A DNA stretch of 64,000 nucleotides from Flavobacterium pokkalii (lineage in GTDB: Bacteria; Bacteroidota; Bacteroidia; Flavobacteriales; Flavobacteriaceae), in NCBI RefSeq assembly GCF_014596575.1, contig NZ_NASZ01000001.1, positions 1-64,000 on the forward strand, read 5' to 3'. Position numbers and translations under genes: made by a program. Below the pieces are notes generated by a model. The model did no database searches. It was given only the letters and a program-made list of their open reading frames with translations, and was not told the DNA's origin. Shown here piece after piece: positions 45,793-53,580 of this stretch. How positions within the stretch are numbered: position 1 is the stretch's first letter; each line of letters starts with the position of its first letter.

Positions 45793-46460
45793 TGAGCCAA
45801 ACAAGTATTCTTTCGACCAAAACTTTATCTGTAGCACAACGCCAAGCATTTCTTGATGCCGATTTTGACCTTTTGGAACAGGATTTTATCGAAATCAAAA
45901 ACATCGATTTTGAATTAAAAGATATCAATACTAATTTAATTTTCAGCAGTCAAAATGCTGTTTTAAGTTTATTGGAACAAAAGGACTGGGAAAAACTTAA
46001 ATCCAAAAGTGTTTTTTGTGTTGGTGAAAAAACCAAAGATTTACTGGAAACCAATGGTTTTAAAGTAGAAGCCAACATGGATTATGCCTCAGAATTAGCA
46101 GAAATAATTACCCTGATTTACAACAAAGAAAGCTATACTTTTTTCAGCGGAAATCTACGCAAAGAGACCTTACCAAAAGCACTGAAAAATGCCGGTATCA
46201 CTTTCAATGAAATTGAGGTTTACCAAACTAAATTAGCGCCATTTAAAATTTCCAAAGAGGAAAATTTTGATGGAATTCTGTTTTTTAGTCCTTCTGGGGT
46301 AGAAAGTTATCTTACGAATAATAAAATCACTAAAGAAATTTGCTTTTGCATAGGCGAAACAACCGCAGCAGCATTAGAAAATAAAACTAAAAACATCGTC
46401 ATTGCCGCCGAACCGACTATTGAAGATGTGATTGAAGCCGTATTAGAAGAATATAAATAA
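45792..46460 (+). CDS. hemD: Uroporphyrinogen-III synthase
   Basis: Closes and inverts ring D of hydroxymethylbilane to give uroporphyrinogen III. The 222-residue protein is poorly conserved as a family, but the two-lobed alpha/beta pattern is visible: NLIFSSQNAVLSLLEQ, CVGEKTKDLLETNGF, then LFFSPSGVESYL and CIGETTAAALE. The start overlaps the hemC stop. Position supports the call as much as sequence. Confidence 0.9.
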   Translation: MSQTSILSTKTLSVAQRQAFLDADFDLLEQDFIEIKNIDFELKDINTNLIFSSQNAVLSLLEQKDWEKLKSKSVFCVGEKTKDLLETNGFKVEANMDYASELAEIITLIYNKESYTFFSGNLRKETLPKALKNAGITFNEIEVYQTKLAPFKISKEENFDGILFFSPSGVESYLTNNKITKEICFCIGETTAAALENKTKNIVIAAEPTIEDVIEAVLEEYK

Positions 46461-46513
46461 AATATGCTTTAAACAATAAGCCATAAGCAGGAATTAAAGA
46501 CAAACAAGAACGC

Positions 46514-46541
46514 TTAAAGCCTAAAGCTTAAAGCCTAAAGC
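46514..46541. repeat. Two tandem copies of a 14-bp unit before hemE
   Basis: TTAAAGCCTAAAGC occurs twice without mismatch (46514-46527 and 46528-46541), ending 9 nt before the hemE ATG. It may be a recent slip duplication; an effect on hemE expression is possible. Confidence 0.8.
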
Positions 46542-46550
46542 AACAGAAAA

Positions 46551-47576
46551 ATGTTAAAAAACGACCTATTTTTAAAAGCACTAAAAGGAGAAACAGTACA
46601 ACGTCCACCGGTTTGGATGATGCGTCAGGCAGGAAGATATTTGCCTGAATTCAGAGCTTTACGTGATAAATATGATTTTTTCACCCGTTGTGAAACTCCT
46701 GAATTAGCTGCCGAAATCACCGTTCAGCCTATTCGTCGTATTGCTCCGGATGCTGCAATTTTGTTTTCGGATATTTTGGTGGTGCCAAGAGCAATGGGAA
46801 TTCATGTAGAATTAAAAGACAATTTAGGTCCGATTATCCCAAATCCTATCCGTACCATGGAACAGGTAAATCAGGTATATGTTCCGGATGTAAATGAAAC
46901 TTTAGGTTACGTTTTTGATGCTGTAAAACTGACTAAAGAAATGCTGAATAACGAAGTACCTTTAATTGGTTTCGCAGGTTCGCCTTGGACTATTTTCTGT
47001 TATGCTGTGGAAGGAAAAGGTTCGAAAAGTTTTGATACTGCCAAAGGTTTCTGTTTCTCAAATCCGGTTGCAGCCCATACTTTATTGCAAAAAATCACCG
47101 ACACAACCATTTTATACCTAAAAGAAAAAGTAAAAACAGGTGTTAATGCCGTTCAAATTTTTGATTCCTGGGGTGGAATGTTGTCTCCTACAGATTATAA
47201 CGAATTTTCATGGAAATACATCAACCAGATTGTAGAAGCATTGGCAGAAATCACTCCGGTAATTGTTTTCGGAAAAGGATGCTGGTTTGCTTTGAACGAA
47301 ATGGGAAAAAGTAAAGCTTCTGCATTAGGTGTTGACTGGACTTGTTCGGCCAGAAATGCACGTTACTTATCAGGTGGAAATGTTACTTTACAAGGAAACT
47401 TTGACCCGTCACGATTATTGTCGCCAATTCCAACCATCAAGAAAATGGTACACGAAATGATTGACGAATTCGGTAAAGACAAATATGTGGTGAATTTAGG
47501 TCACGGAATTTTACCAAATATTCCTGTAGACCACGCTAAGGCGTTTATTGATGCGGTGAAAGAATATAATCAGTAG
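46551..47576 (+). CDS. hemE: Uroporphyrinogen decarboxylase
   Basis: Decarboxylates the four acetate side chains of uroporphyrinogen III to yield coproporphyrinogen III. It is 341 residues. Signatures include [20 protein letters not shown] at the N-terminus, [34 protein letters not shown] and, near the end, [14 protein letters not shown]. It continues the hem run, 90 nt after hemD. Confidence 0.97.
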   Translation: MLKNDLFLKALKGETVQRPPVWMMRQAGRYLPEFRALRDKYDFFTRCETPELAAEITVQPIRRIAPDAAILFSDILVVPRAMGIHVELKDNLGPIIPNPIRTMEQVNQVYVPDVNETLGYVFDAVKLTKEMLNNEVPLIGFAGSPWTIFCYAVEGKGSKSFDTAKGFCFSNPVAAHTLLQKITDTTILYLKEKVKTGVNAVQIFDSWGGMLSPTDYNEFSWKYINQIVEALAEITPVIVFGKGCWFALNEMGKSKASALGVDWTCSARNARYLSGGNVTLQGNFDPSRLLSPIPTIKKMVHEMIDEFGKDKYVVNLGHGILPNIPVDHAKAFIDAVKEYNQ

Positions 47577-47581
47577 GCAAT

Positions 47582-47608
47582 CCTGCAAGGTTTCTAAAAC
47601 CTTGTAGG
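47582..47608. repeat. REP-like palindrome, left of the RAYT-like gene
   Basis: CCTGCAAGG (47582-47590) and CCTTGTAGG (47600-47608) are arms of a 27-bp imperfect palindrome. Its reverse complement matches the palindrome at 48254-48280 at 26 of 27 positions. Confidence 0.8.
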
Positions 47609-47625
47609 TCTAAATTTGCAGCAAA

Positions 47626-48177
47626 ATGAAAATAGAAATCTTAGAAAGAGAAAGTTATTATCACATTTACAATAGAGGAATAAATAGCACCTTAATTTTT
47701 TTTAATGAAGAAAATAAAAGTTTCTTTCTAAGACAGTTAAATAAATATTTAACTAATAAAATTTCAATCTTTGCTTATTGTTTGATGGATAATCATTTTC
47801 ATTTAATTATTCGTCTGAATAAAGAAGAAAAGGAAGTTACACAGGCTTTTTCTAATTTTTTTAATTCTTATGTAAAAGCTGTTAACAAGGAAAATGACAG
47901 AACAGGAAGTCTTTTTGAAAAACATTTCAAAAGAATAAAATTACAAGACGAAAATTATTTAAAACAATTAATACTATATGTTCATTTAAACCCAAAACAT
48001 CATTTAGATGCGAATTTTAAAGAATATAAATTCTCTTCCTATCAAGCTTTTATTTCAAATAAAGAAACAAGAATTAAGAGAGAAGAAGTTTTAGATTTAT
48101 TTGGAGGAATAGAAAATTTCATTTTTTGTCATAATCAGAAAAATGAAATTTTGACAGAAAAGCATACTTTTGAGTAG
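47626..48177 (+). CDS. REP-associated-type Y1 transposase (RAYT-like HUH protein)
   Basis: A 183-residue single-strand DNA nuclease of the Y1/HUH class. It has YHIYNRGINSTLIFFNEEN near the start, the HUH motif at His57/His59 in MDNHFHLII, TGSLFEKHFKRI, and Tyr118 in LILYVHLNPKHH, a layout like REP-associated tyrosine transposases (COG1943) rather than classical IS200. It sits between hemE and the gene before hemF, flanked on both sides by nearly identical palindromes in opposite orientation. AT content is higher than in the hem genes, consistent with acquisition. Mobility is unproven; such proteins are often domesticated. Confidence 0.88.
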   Translation: MKIEILERESYYHIYNRGINSTLIFFNEENKSFFLRQLNKYLTNKISIFAYCLMDNHFHLIIRLNKEEKEVTQAFSNFFNSYVKAVNKENDRTGSLFEKHFKRIKLQDENYLKQLILYVHLNPKHHLDANFKEYKFSSYQAFISNKETRIKREEVLDLFGGIENFIFCHNQKNEILTEKHTFE

Positions 48178-48197
48178 ATTTTTAAGAAGTAAGACCT

Positions 48198-48280
48198 CCT
48201 GCAAGTTCTTTTTTGACCTTGTGGGTATCAGAAGTCAGATCAAAAGATAAACACCTACAAGGTTTTAAAAACCTTGCAGG
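48198..48280. repeat. Two REP-like palindromes, right of the RAYT-like gene
   Basis: A degenerate copy (CCTGCAAG at 48198-48205, CCTTGTGGG at 48217-48225) and a well-kept copy (CCTACAAGG at 48254-48262, CCTTGCAGG at 48272-48280). The second is the inverted counterpart of the left palindrome. Confidence 0.75.
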
Positions 48281-48297
48281 TTCAAAACGAAGAAAAA

Positions 48298-48681
48298 ATG
48301 TTAAACAAAGGCTTAAGAGATCAGGAAAAAATCCGAATTGACAATGTACTCAAAACATTACATTCCTTGGTTTTTGTACCTGAAAAAGCTTTTGACCAAG
48401 ACCAAATTGAAGAAGCGCTGAAAGATTTCGGACTGAATATAGAAAGTCTGGTTTCAATCTCAACAAACGATTTAATTGTACTTTTGGAAAGATTGCATTT
48501 AGACTGGGATCAATTAGAACAATTTGCTGATTTTTTGATTAATTTTTCAAAAGAAAATCAGTTTAATTTCAAAGAAAAAGCCATTAGCATTTACAATTAC
48601 ATCCAAACAGAAAGCAAGACTTTTTCGTTTGGGATTTTTAATAAAATAGCGGCTACAAAAGCAAAATTAAATGAAAAATAA
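48298..48681 (+). CDS. Small helical protein of unknown function before hemF
   Basis: A 127-residue soluble, acidic, mostly helical protein: MLNKGLRDQEKIRIDNVLK at the start, DQIEEALKDFGLNIESL in the middle, AATKAKLNEK at the end. No family or catalytic motif is recognised. The ATG at 48298 is preferred; an upstream in-frame ATG at 48274 lies inside the palindrome. The 3' end overlaps hemF by 11 nt, so it belongs to the hem transcript and may be translationally coupled to hemF. Confidence 0.7.
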   Translation: MLNKGLRDQEKIRIDNVLKTLHSLVFVPEKAFDQDQIEEALKDFGLNIESLVSISTNDLIVLLERLHLDWDQLEQFADFLINFSKENQFNFKEKAISIYNYIQTESKTFSFGIFNKIAATKAKLNEK

Positions 48682-49579
48682 ATTTTACCAATACATACAA
48701 AACCTTCAGGATCAAATCTGCGCCGGCTTAGAAAAAATAGATGGTGTTGCCCAATTCCGTCAGGATTTATGGGACAGACCAGAAGGCGGTGGCGGAAGAA
48801 CCCGCGTAATTGAAAACGGCTCAGTTTTCGAAAAAGGCGGAGTAAATATCTCGGCAGTTCATGGCAAATTACCGGATTCAATGCAGAAATTATTCAATGT
48901 AGGTGAAGCTGATTTTTTTGCCTGCGGACTTAGTTTAGTCATTCATCCAAAAAACCCAATGGTACCAACGGTTCATGCCAACTGGCGTTATTTTGAAATG
49001 TATGATGATAATGGAAACGTAATCCAGCAATGGTTTGGCGGCGGACAGGATTTAACGCCTTATTATTTGTTTGAAGAAGATGCGCGTCATTTTCACCAAA
49101 CTTGTAAAACGGCTTGTGACAAGCATAATCCCGAATTCTATCCCAACTATAAAAAGAAATGTGACGAGTATTTTTGGAATGCGCACCGTCATGAAGCCAG
49201 AGGCTTAGGTGGTTTGTTTTTTGATTATTGCAAAGCCACTCCTGAAATGTCAATGGAAAATTGGTATAATTTTGTGACTGAAGTTGGTAATAGTTTCCTT
49301 GAGGCTTATTTACCAATTGTAGAACGAAGAAAAGAATTACCTTATTCTGCTGAACAAAAAACCTGGCAGGAAATTCGTCGTGGTCGTTATGTGGAATTCA
49401 ATTTGGTTCACGACAAAGGCACCTTATTTGGTTTAAAAACCAATGGTCGAATAGAATCTATTTTGATGTCTTTACCACCACATGTACAATGGGTTTACGA
49501 CCATCAGCCTGAAGCGGGAAGTGAAGAAGAAAAATTGTTGAAAGTATTAGAAAAACCTGTTGATTGGATAGCTCTGTAA
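48671..49579 (+). CDS. hemF: Oxygen-dependent coproporphyrinogen III oxidase
   Basis: Converts coproporphyrinogen III to protoporphyrinogen IX using O2. It is 302 residues. Signatures: HPKNPMVPTVHANWRYFE, WFGGGQDLTPYYLFEED, RRGRYVEFNLVHDKGT and LMSLPPHVQW. The protein ends KPVDWIAL, and its stop codon (49577-49579) lies inside a palindrome that starts at 49571, so the last residues seem to have been supplied by an inserted repeat. It starts within the preceding small gene. HemF implies aerobic heme synthesis; no hemN is visible here. Confidence 0.96.
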   Translation: MKNKFYQYIQNLQDQICAGLEKIDGVAQFRQDLWDRPEGGGGRTRVIENGSVFEKGGVNISAVHGKLPDSMQKLFNVGEADFFACGLSLVIHPKNPMVPTVHANWRYFEMYDDNGNVIQQWFGGGQDLTPYYLFEEDARHFHQTCKTACDKHNPEFYPNYKKKCDEYFWNAHRHEARGLGGLFFDYCKATPEMSMENWYNFVTEVGNSFLEAYLPIVERRKELPYSAEQKTWQEIRRGRYVEFNLVHDKGTLFGLKTNGRIESILMSLPPHVQWVYDHQPEAGSEEEKLLKVLEKPVDWIAL

Positions 49580-49583
49580 GAGC
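49571..49583. repeat. Palindrome over the hemF stop codon
   Basis: GCTCT-GTA-AGAGC. With its flanks (A before, G-ATATAT after) it matches the copy at 49622 in sequence and orientation, suggesting the same repeat class. Confidence 0.65.
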
Positions 49584-49621
49584 GATATATTTATAGAAAA
49601 TTATTCATTGTGTTCATTTGA

Positions 49622-49634
49622 GCTCCGGAGGAGC
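49622..49634. repeat. Palindrome left of the Y1 transposase
   Basis: GCTCC-GGA-GGAGC, 11 nt before the transposase ATG. The 21-nt block 49621-49641 matches the reverse complement of 50153-50173 at 19 of 21 positions. Confidence 0.75.
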
Positions 49635-49645
49635 GTTATATTATA

Positions 49646-50104
49646 ATGGCAAATACCTATTCTCAATTATATATTCAAATTGTTTTTGCAGTGAAAGGAA
49701 GACAAAATCTGATTTCCAGTAAATGGAAAGACGAATCGTATAAATATATAACCGGAATTGTTACAAATGAAGGTCAGAAATTAATTGCTATCAACGGAAT
49801 GCCAGACCATATCCATATTTTAGTTGGATTAAAGCCCAATAAAGCATTGTCCGATTTGGTAAGAGACATAAAAGCCAATTCTTCGCGATTTATCAATGAA
49901 AAAAGATGGATAAATGGTAAATTCGAATGGCAAACCGGATTTGGAGCATTCACTTATAGTTATTCACAATTGACGAGTGTTATTAATTATATTCAAAATC
50001 AGGAAGAACACCATAAAACAAAAACATTTAAAGAAGAATATATAGAATTTTTTAAATTGTTTGATATTGATTTTAAAAATGAATATTTATTCGAAGATAT
50101 ATAA
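49646..50104 (+). CDS. IS200/IS605-type Y1 transposase between hemF and hemB
   Basis: A 152-residue HUH transposase. Motifs: QIVFAVKGRQNLI near the start, His55/His57 in MPDHIHILVGL, FEWQTGFGAFTYS, and the catalytic Tyr115 in VINYIQNQEEHH. There is no TnpB partner. Palindromes flank it in mirror orientation (two left, two right), an arrangement resembling IS200-type ends or REP/REPIN units. It is the same type as the gene at 58267 (catalytic residues at identical positions) though clearly diverged. Confidence 0.9.
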   Translation: MANTYSQLYIQIVFAVKGRQNLISSKWKDESYKYITGIVTNEGQKLIAINGMPDHIHILVGLKPNKALSDLVRDIKANSSRFINEKRWINGKFEWQTGFGAFTYSYSQLTSVINYIQNQEEHHKTKTFKEEYIEFFKLFDIDFKNEYLFEDI

Positions 50105-50110
50105 AATGCC

Positions 50111-50123
50111 GCTCCTCTGGAGC
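50111..50123. repeat. Palindrome right of the Y1 transposase (inner)
   Basis: GCTCC-TCT-GGAGC, 7 nt after the transposase stop codon, in the opposite orientation to the left copies. Confidence 0.7.
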
Positions 50124-50159
50124 TAAAAAACAGAACTGAAAACAATCTATAAATATTAC

Positions 50160-50172
50160 GCTCCTACGGAGC
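50160..50172. repeat. Palindrome right of the Y1 transposase (outer)
   Basis: GCTCC-TAC-GGAGC, 17 nt before the hemB ATG; the inverted counterpart of the copy at 49622. Confidence 0.75.
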
Positions 50173-50189
50173 TTGAAAAACTAAAATAT

Positions 50190-51185
50190 ATGTTCCCATT
50201 ACAAAGAGGCAGAAGATTACGCGTTAACGAATCGATTAGAAGTTTAGTTCGTGAAACTACATTAAGTCCAAGTGATTTTATGTTTCCGATGTTTATTGCC
50301 GAAGGCGAAAATGTAAAAGTAGAAATCCCATCGATGCCAGGGATTTTCCGTCGTTCGATAGATTTAACGATAGAAGAAGTCAAAGAATTATTCGCTTTAG
50401 GTATTCGCGCGGTGAATATCTATGTAAAAGTTAGTGAAGATTTAAAAGACAATGCCGGAACGGAAGCCTGGAATCCAAACGGATTGATGCAACAGACTAT
50501 CCGCGCCATTAAAACCGCTTGTCCGGAAATGATTGTCATGCCGGATGTAGCGCTTGACCCCTACTCGATTTATGGTCATGACGGAATCATTACCAACGGT
50601 GATGTAGAAAACGATGCGACTAACGATGCTCTAGTAAAAATGGCTGTTTCACACGCTGAAGCCGGAGCCGATTTTGTAGCACCATCCGATATGATGGACG
50701 GTCGTGTATTGCGTTTGCGTCAGGGATTGGACGCTGCGGGTTTCCACAATGTGGGAATCATGAGTTATTCGGCTAAATATGCTTCGGCATTTTACGGACC
50801 GTTTCGTGACGCTTTGGACTCTGCTCCTAAAGAAGCCGATGTGGTTGTACCAAAAGACAAGAAAACCTACCAAATGGACTATGCCAATCGTATTGAAGCC
50901 GTAAAAGAAGCCCTTTGGGACGCTGAAGAAGGTGCCGACATGGTCATGGTTAAGCCTGGAATCGCTTATTTAGATATCGTACGCGAAGTAAAAGACGCAG
51001 TGAATGTTCCGGTAACCGTTTATCATGTTTCGGGCGAATACGCAATGATTAAAGCCGCTGCCGAAAAAGGCTGGCTGGACAATGACAAAATCATGATGGA
51101 GCAGCTAATGTGTATCAAACGTGCCGGAGCGAGCCTGATTTCGACTTATTTTGCTAAAGAAGCCGCTATACTTTTGAATCAGTAA
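50190..51185 (+). CDS. hemB: Delta-aminolevulinic acid dehydratase (porphobilinogen synthase), non-zinc type
   Basis: Condenses two 5-aminolevulinate molecules to porphobilinogen. It is 331 residues. The Schiff-base lysines are in SYSAKYASAFYGPF and MVKPGIAYLD. Where zinc enzymes have three Cys, this one reads DVALDPYSIYGHDG, with Ala/Asp instead, the pattern of Mg2+-dependent enzymes such as that of Pseudomonas aeruginosa. It is the last hem gene of the run, separated from hemF by the transposase and its palindromes, so its promoter situation is uncertain. Confidence 0.96.
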   Translation: MFPLQRGRRLRVNESIRSLVRETTLSPSDFMFPMFIAEGENVKVEIPSMPGIFRRSIDLTIEEVKELFALGIRAVNIYVKVSEDLKDNAGTEAWNPNGLMQQTIRAIKTACPEMIVMPDVALDPYSIYGHDGIITNGDVENDATNDALVKMAVSHAEAGADFVAPSDMMDGRVLRLRQGLDAAGFHNVGIMSYSAKYASAFYGPFRDALDSAPKEADVVVPKDKKTYQMDYANRIEAVKEALWDAEEGADMVMVKPGIAYLDIVREVKDAVNVPVTVYHVSGEYAMIKAAAEKGWLDNDKIMMEQLMCIKRAGASLISTYFAKEAAILLNQ

Positions 51186-51249
51186 ACTGATATTTGTCAT
51201 TTGTTATCTTTAAAAGAAAATATACATTTGGGAATAAAATTATAAAAAG

Positions 51250-51657
51250 ATGAAAAAAATAATACTCCTTAGTTTGACTCTTATTGCATTTTCCTGTAAA
51301 AAAGAAAGTCAGGAATCTTTTGGAAAACAGGAACCAACAGAAGAACAAACGGCCGTTGCTGCAGAAGATAAAGAATTAGCTCCTGAAGAGCTGGGAAAAG
51401 TAATCTTTGAAAGCAAAGGAAACTGTATTTCCTGCCACAAAACAGATGAGAAACTAATTGGTCCCAGCTTAGTCGAAATAGCGAAAATATACAAAGAAAA
51501 AAATGGTAATATGGTTACTTTCTTAAAAGGAGAAAGCGAAGCTATTGTAGATCCTTCCCAATTTGCTGTAATGCAGGCCAATTTAGCTTTGACCAAAACC
51601 TTCTCAGATAAAGAATTACAAGGACTGGAAGCTTATATCAATTCGAATTTGAAATAA
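51250..51657 (+). CDS. Small c-type cytochrome lipoprotein
   Basis: A 135-residue lipoprotein: MKKIILLSLTLIAFSC (Cys16), a Glu/Gln-rich linker (to about 45), then a class I cytochrome c domain with CISCH (59-63) and a likely axial Met108 in FAVMQANL, ending LQGLEAYINSNLK. It would carry electrons in the periplasm. It follows hemB by 64 nt and ends in a terminator. Confidence 0.9.
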   Translation: MKKIILLSLTLIAFSCKKESQESFGKQEPTEEQTAVAAEDKELAPEELGKVIFESKGNCISCHKTDEKLIGPSLVEIAKIYKEKNGNMVTFLKGESEAIVDPSQFAVMQANLALTKTFSDKELQGLEAYINSNLK

Positions 51658-51680
51658 TCTTTTATTCTATAAAAAACACT

Positions 51681-51716
51681 AAAACCATCTCAACTCAGAG
51701 ATGGTTTTGCTTTTTT
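51681..51716 (+). terminator. Terminator after the cytochrome c gene
   Basis: AAAACCATCTC (51681-51691) pairs with GAGATGGTTTT (51698-51708), 6-nt loop, followed by a six-T run (51711-51716). Confidence 0.88.
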
Positions 51717-51747
51717 AACAAACCTCTTAGCGAGCTTTGCGATTAAA

Positions 51748-52455
51748 TTACTTTATCCCTCCAAAAGCACCAAAACAGGCATTTTTATGCAAAATTTCGG
51801 TACTGGAAAAACCAACTTTCTTCATCAATTCCAATTGAAAAGTCATGGATCTTGGTGTATCTTCTTTTTCGATATAATCAAAAACTTTTTGTTGATATTC
51901 CGCTCCACCATGCTGTTGCAAATAATTCGCATACATTTTCCAAACTAATTTATTGACTTCCGGATGATCCTGAATCAATAAATCAGAAATTAACAAACAG
52001 CCCCCCGGCGTTAAACTGTCGAACAACTTTTTGAAAACCAATTCCCATTCGGCATCAGTTCTTAAATGATGTAAAACGGCTCCCGCCAAAATAATATCAA
52101 AATGATTCTGTGGCAATTCAATTTCGCGAATATCACCCTGAATCGTTTGCACTTTTCCACTTGTTGCTGCCGAAACCCGTTCCTGAGCTTTATCCAACAT
52201 ATTTTGGCTCAAATCAATCAAAGTACAATCTAAATCCGACACTTTAGAAAGCATTTTCAAAGTATAATTCCCGGCACCACAACCTACGTCCAAAATCGTT
52301 TTAGCCTGCGGTTTTACAGCTCTGGCCGTACAAGTAATCAATTCTAAAACCATTTTAGCATCCATCGTTGCCACCTGCCCTGTTTCCAAATTAGAGAATC
52401 GTTCCACCTCGTTATCAAAACGTTCTCTGATTTCTGTAACTGTTGATTTTTTCAT
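51748..52455 (-). CDS. Class I SAM-dependent methyltransferase
   Basis: A 235-residue methyltransferase. SAM motif I is ILDVGCGAGNYTLKML; the acidic motif II region is LDCTLIDLSQNMLDKA, and motif IV is FDIILAGAVLHHL, followed by LTPGGCLLISD. The substrate is unknown; the UbiE/Methyltransf_11-like core suggests a small molecule. The start at 52455 (MKKSTVTEIRERF) is preferred, because in-frame ATGs at 52479 and 52503 lead into the inverted repeat at 52491. It is divergent from a LysR regulator gene, which may control it. Confidence 0.88.
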   Translation of the reverse strand: MKKSTVTEIRERFDNEVERFSNLETGQVATMDAKMVLELITCTARAVKPQAKTILDVGCGAGNYTLKMLSKVSDLDCTLIDLSQNMLDKAQERVSAATSGKVQTIQGDIREIELPQNHFDIILAGAVLHHLRTDAEWELVFKKLFDSLTPGGCLLISDLLIQDHPEVNKLVWKMYANYLQQHGGAEYQQKVFDYIEKEDTPRSMTFQLELMKKVGFSSTEILHKNACFGAFGGIK

Positions 52456-52490
52456 AGCTTTTAATTTTAAATTATCCATAATAGCTTTTA

Positions 52491-52599
52491 GCCACGAATT
52501 CACTAATTAATAGAAAAATTCATTTTTTTAAATTTCACAAATTATATTTAACCCAATTATATTAGCATAATCAAAAAAAATAATTTGTGAATTCGTGGC
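52491..52599. repeat. Inverted repeat in the methyltransferase-LysR intergenic region
   Basis: GCCACGAATTCAC (52491-52503) and GTGAATTCGTGGC (52587-52599) match perfectly; with one mismatch the arms extend to about 19 nt, separated by roughly 70-80 nt. It could hold operator half-sites or be a dispersed repeat. Confidence 0.6.
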
Positions 52600-52697
52600 A
52601 AAAAAACGGTAGTGAATTTTCATTTCACAAACCTATAATTTTCATATATGACATAAAAATGCTTATTTTGTCAATAAATAATACCTAATAAGTATTT

Positions 52698-53570
52698 ATG
52701 GAATTACGGCATTTAAAATATTTTCTCAAATTAGCCGAAGAATTGAGCTTTGTTCGCGCTGCCGATAAATTATTCATTTCCCAACCGCCGTTGAGTAGGC
52801 AGATTAAGGAACTGGAAAATGAACTGGGTGCCACGCTTTTCGAACGAAATAACAAACGTGTCATCCTTACCGATGCCGGAAAATATTATCAAAAGGAAAT
52901 TCAGGAATTGTTGCAGAATTTGGAACGAATCAACCAAACGACTAAAAAAATCAGCGAAAATCAAAGCGGTGAATTCCGGATTGCCTATGTGAGTTCGACT
53001 TTTTCAGGTGATATATCCAAGCTGATTCAATTTTTATCGAATAAATATCCATACGTCAATTTCCGATTGTACGAAGTCCCGACGGTCAAACAAATTGCGG
53101 CTTTAGAAAGCGGTAAAATCGATTTAGGAATTATTCGCGCGCCTTTGCATTCGCCAAAAATCGAGTCAAAATTATGGTTCAAAGACAGTTTTTCACTAGT
53201 TTTCAATCGAAATCGATACGACATTCATTCCGAAGCAGATTTTACCCGATTGAAAAAGGAAACTTTTGTATTTTTCAACAAAGATTATGCGCCACAGTTT
53301 TACGATGCCTTGTTACAAATTTGCGCGCAATACGGATTTAATCCCAAAGTCGTCCACGAGTCTAACAATATATCGTCGATAATTCAGTTGGTTAAAAACG
53401 GACTGGGCGTTTCTATCGTTCCCACAACCATCCAAAAAACACATAATTTTCCGGAATTAGAATTCGTAGAACTCAAAAAAACGGCTCTTTTTACGGATAT
53501 ATTGTTGGCTACACCAAAAGGAAATCCTTCGGAAATTGCTCAGGAAGCCATAGCATTTTTAACCTCATAA
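52698..53570 (+). CDS. LysR-family transcriptional regulator
   Basis: A 290-residue regulator. The N-terminal winged HTH (1-60) reads MELRHLKYFLKLAEEL, then AADKLFISQPPLSRQIKEL, typical of the family. A linker helix (60-90) and a periplasmic-binding-protein-like effector domain (about 92-290) follow. The divergent methyltransferase gene is the natural candidate target; ogt lies 11 nt downstream and is likely co-transcribed. A near-match -7 box (TTATTTTG, 52663-52670) lies 28 nt upstream. Confidence 0.93.
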   Translation: MELRHLKYFLKLAEELSFVRAADKLFISQPPLSRQIKELENELGATLFERNNKRVILTDAGKYYQKEIQELLQNLERINQTTKKISENQSGEFRIAYVSSTFSGDISKLIQFLSNKYPYVNFRLYEVPTVKQIAALESGKIDLGIIRAPLHSPKIESKLWFKDSFSLVFNRNRYDIHSEADFTRLKKETFVFFNKDYAPQFYDALLQICAQYGFNPKVVHESNNISSIIQLVKNGLGVSIVPTTIQKTHNFPELEFVELKKTALFTDILLATPKGNPSEIAQEAIAFLTS

Positions 53571-53580
53571 AATTTGAAAA

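Noticed and set aside
47626..50104. A composite transposon carrying hemF
   Set aside because: The two Y1 genes differ in type and in flanking palindromes, and hemF is a normal member of the hem run, so there is no sign that the segment between them moved as one unit.
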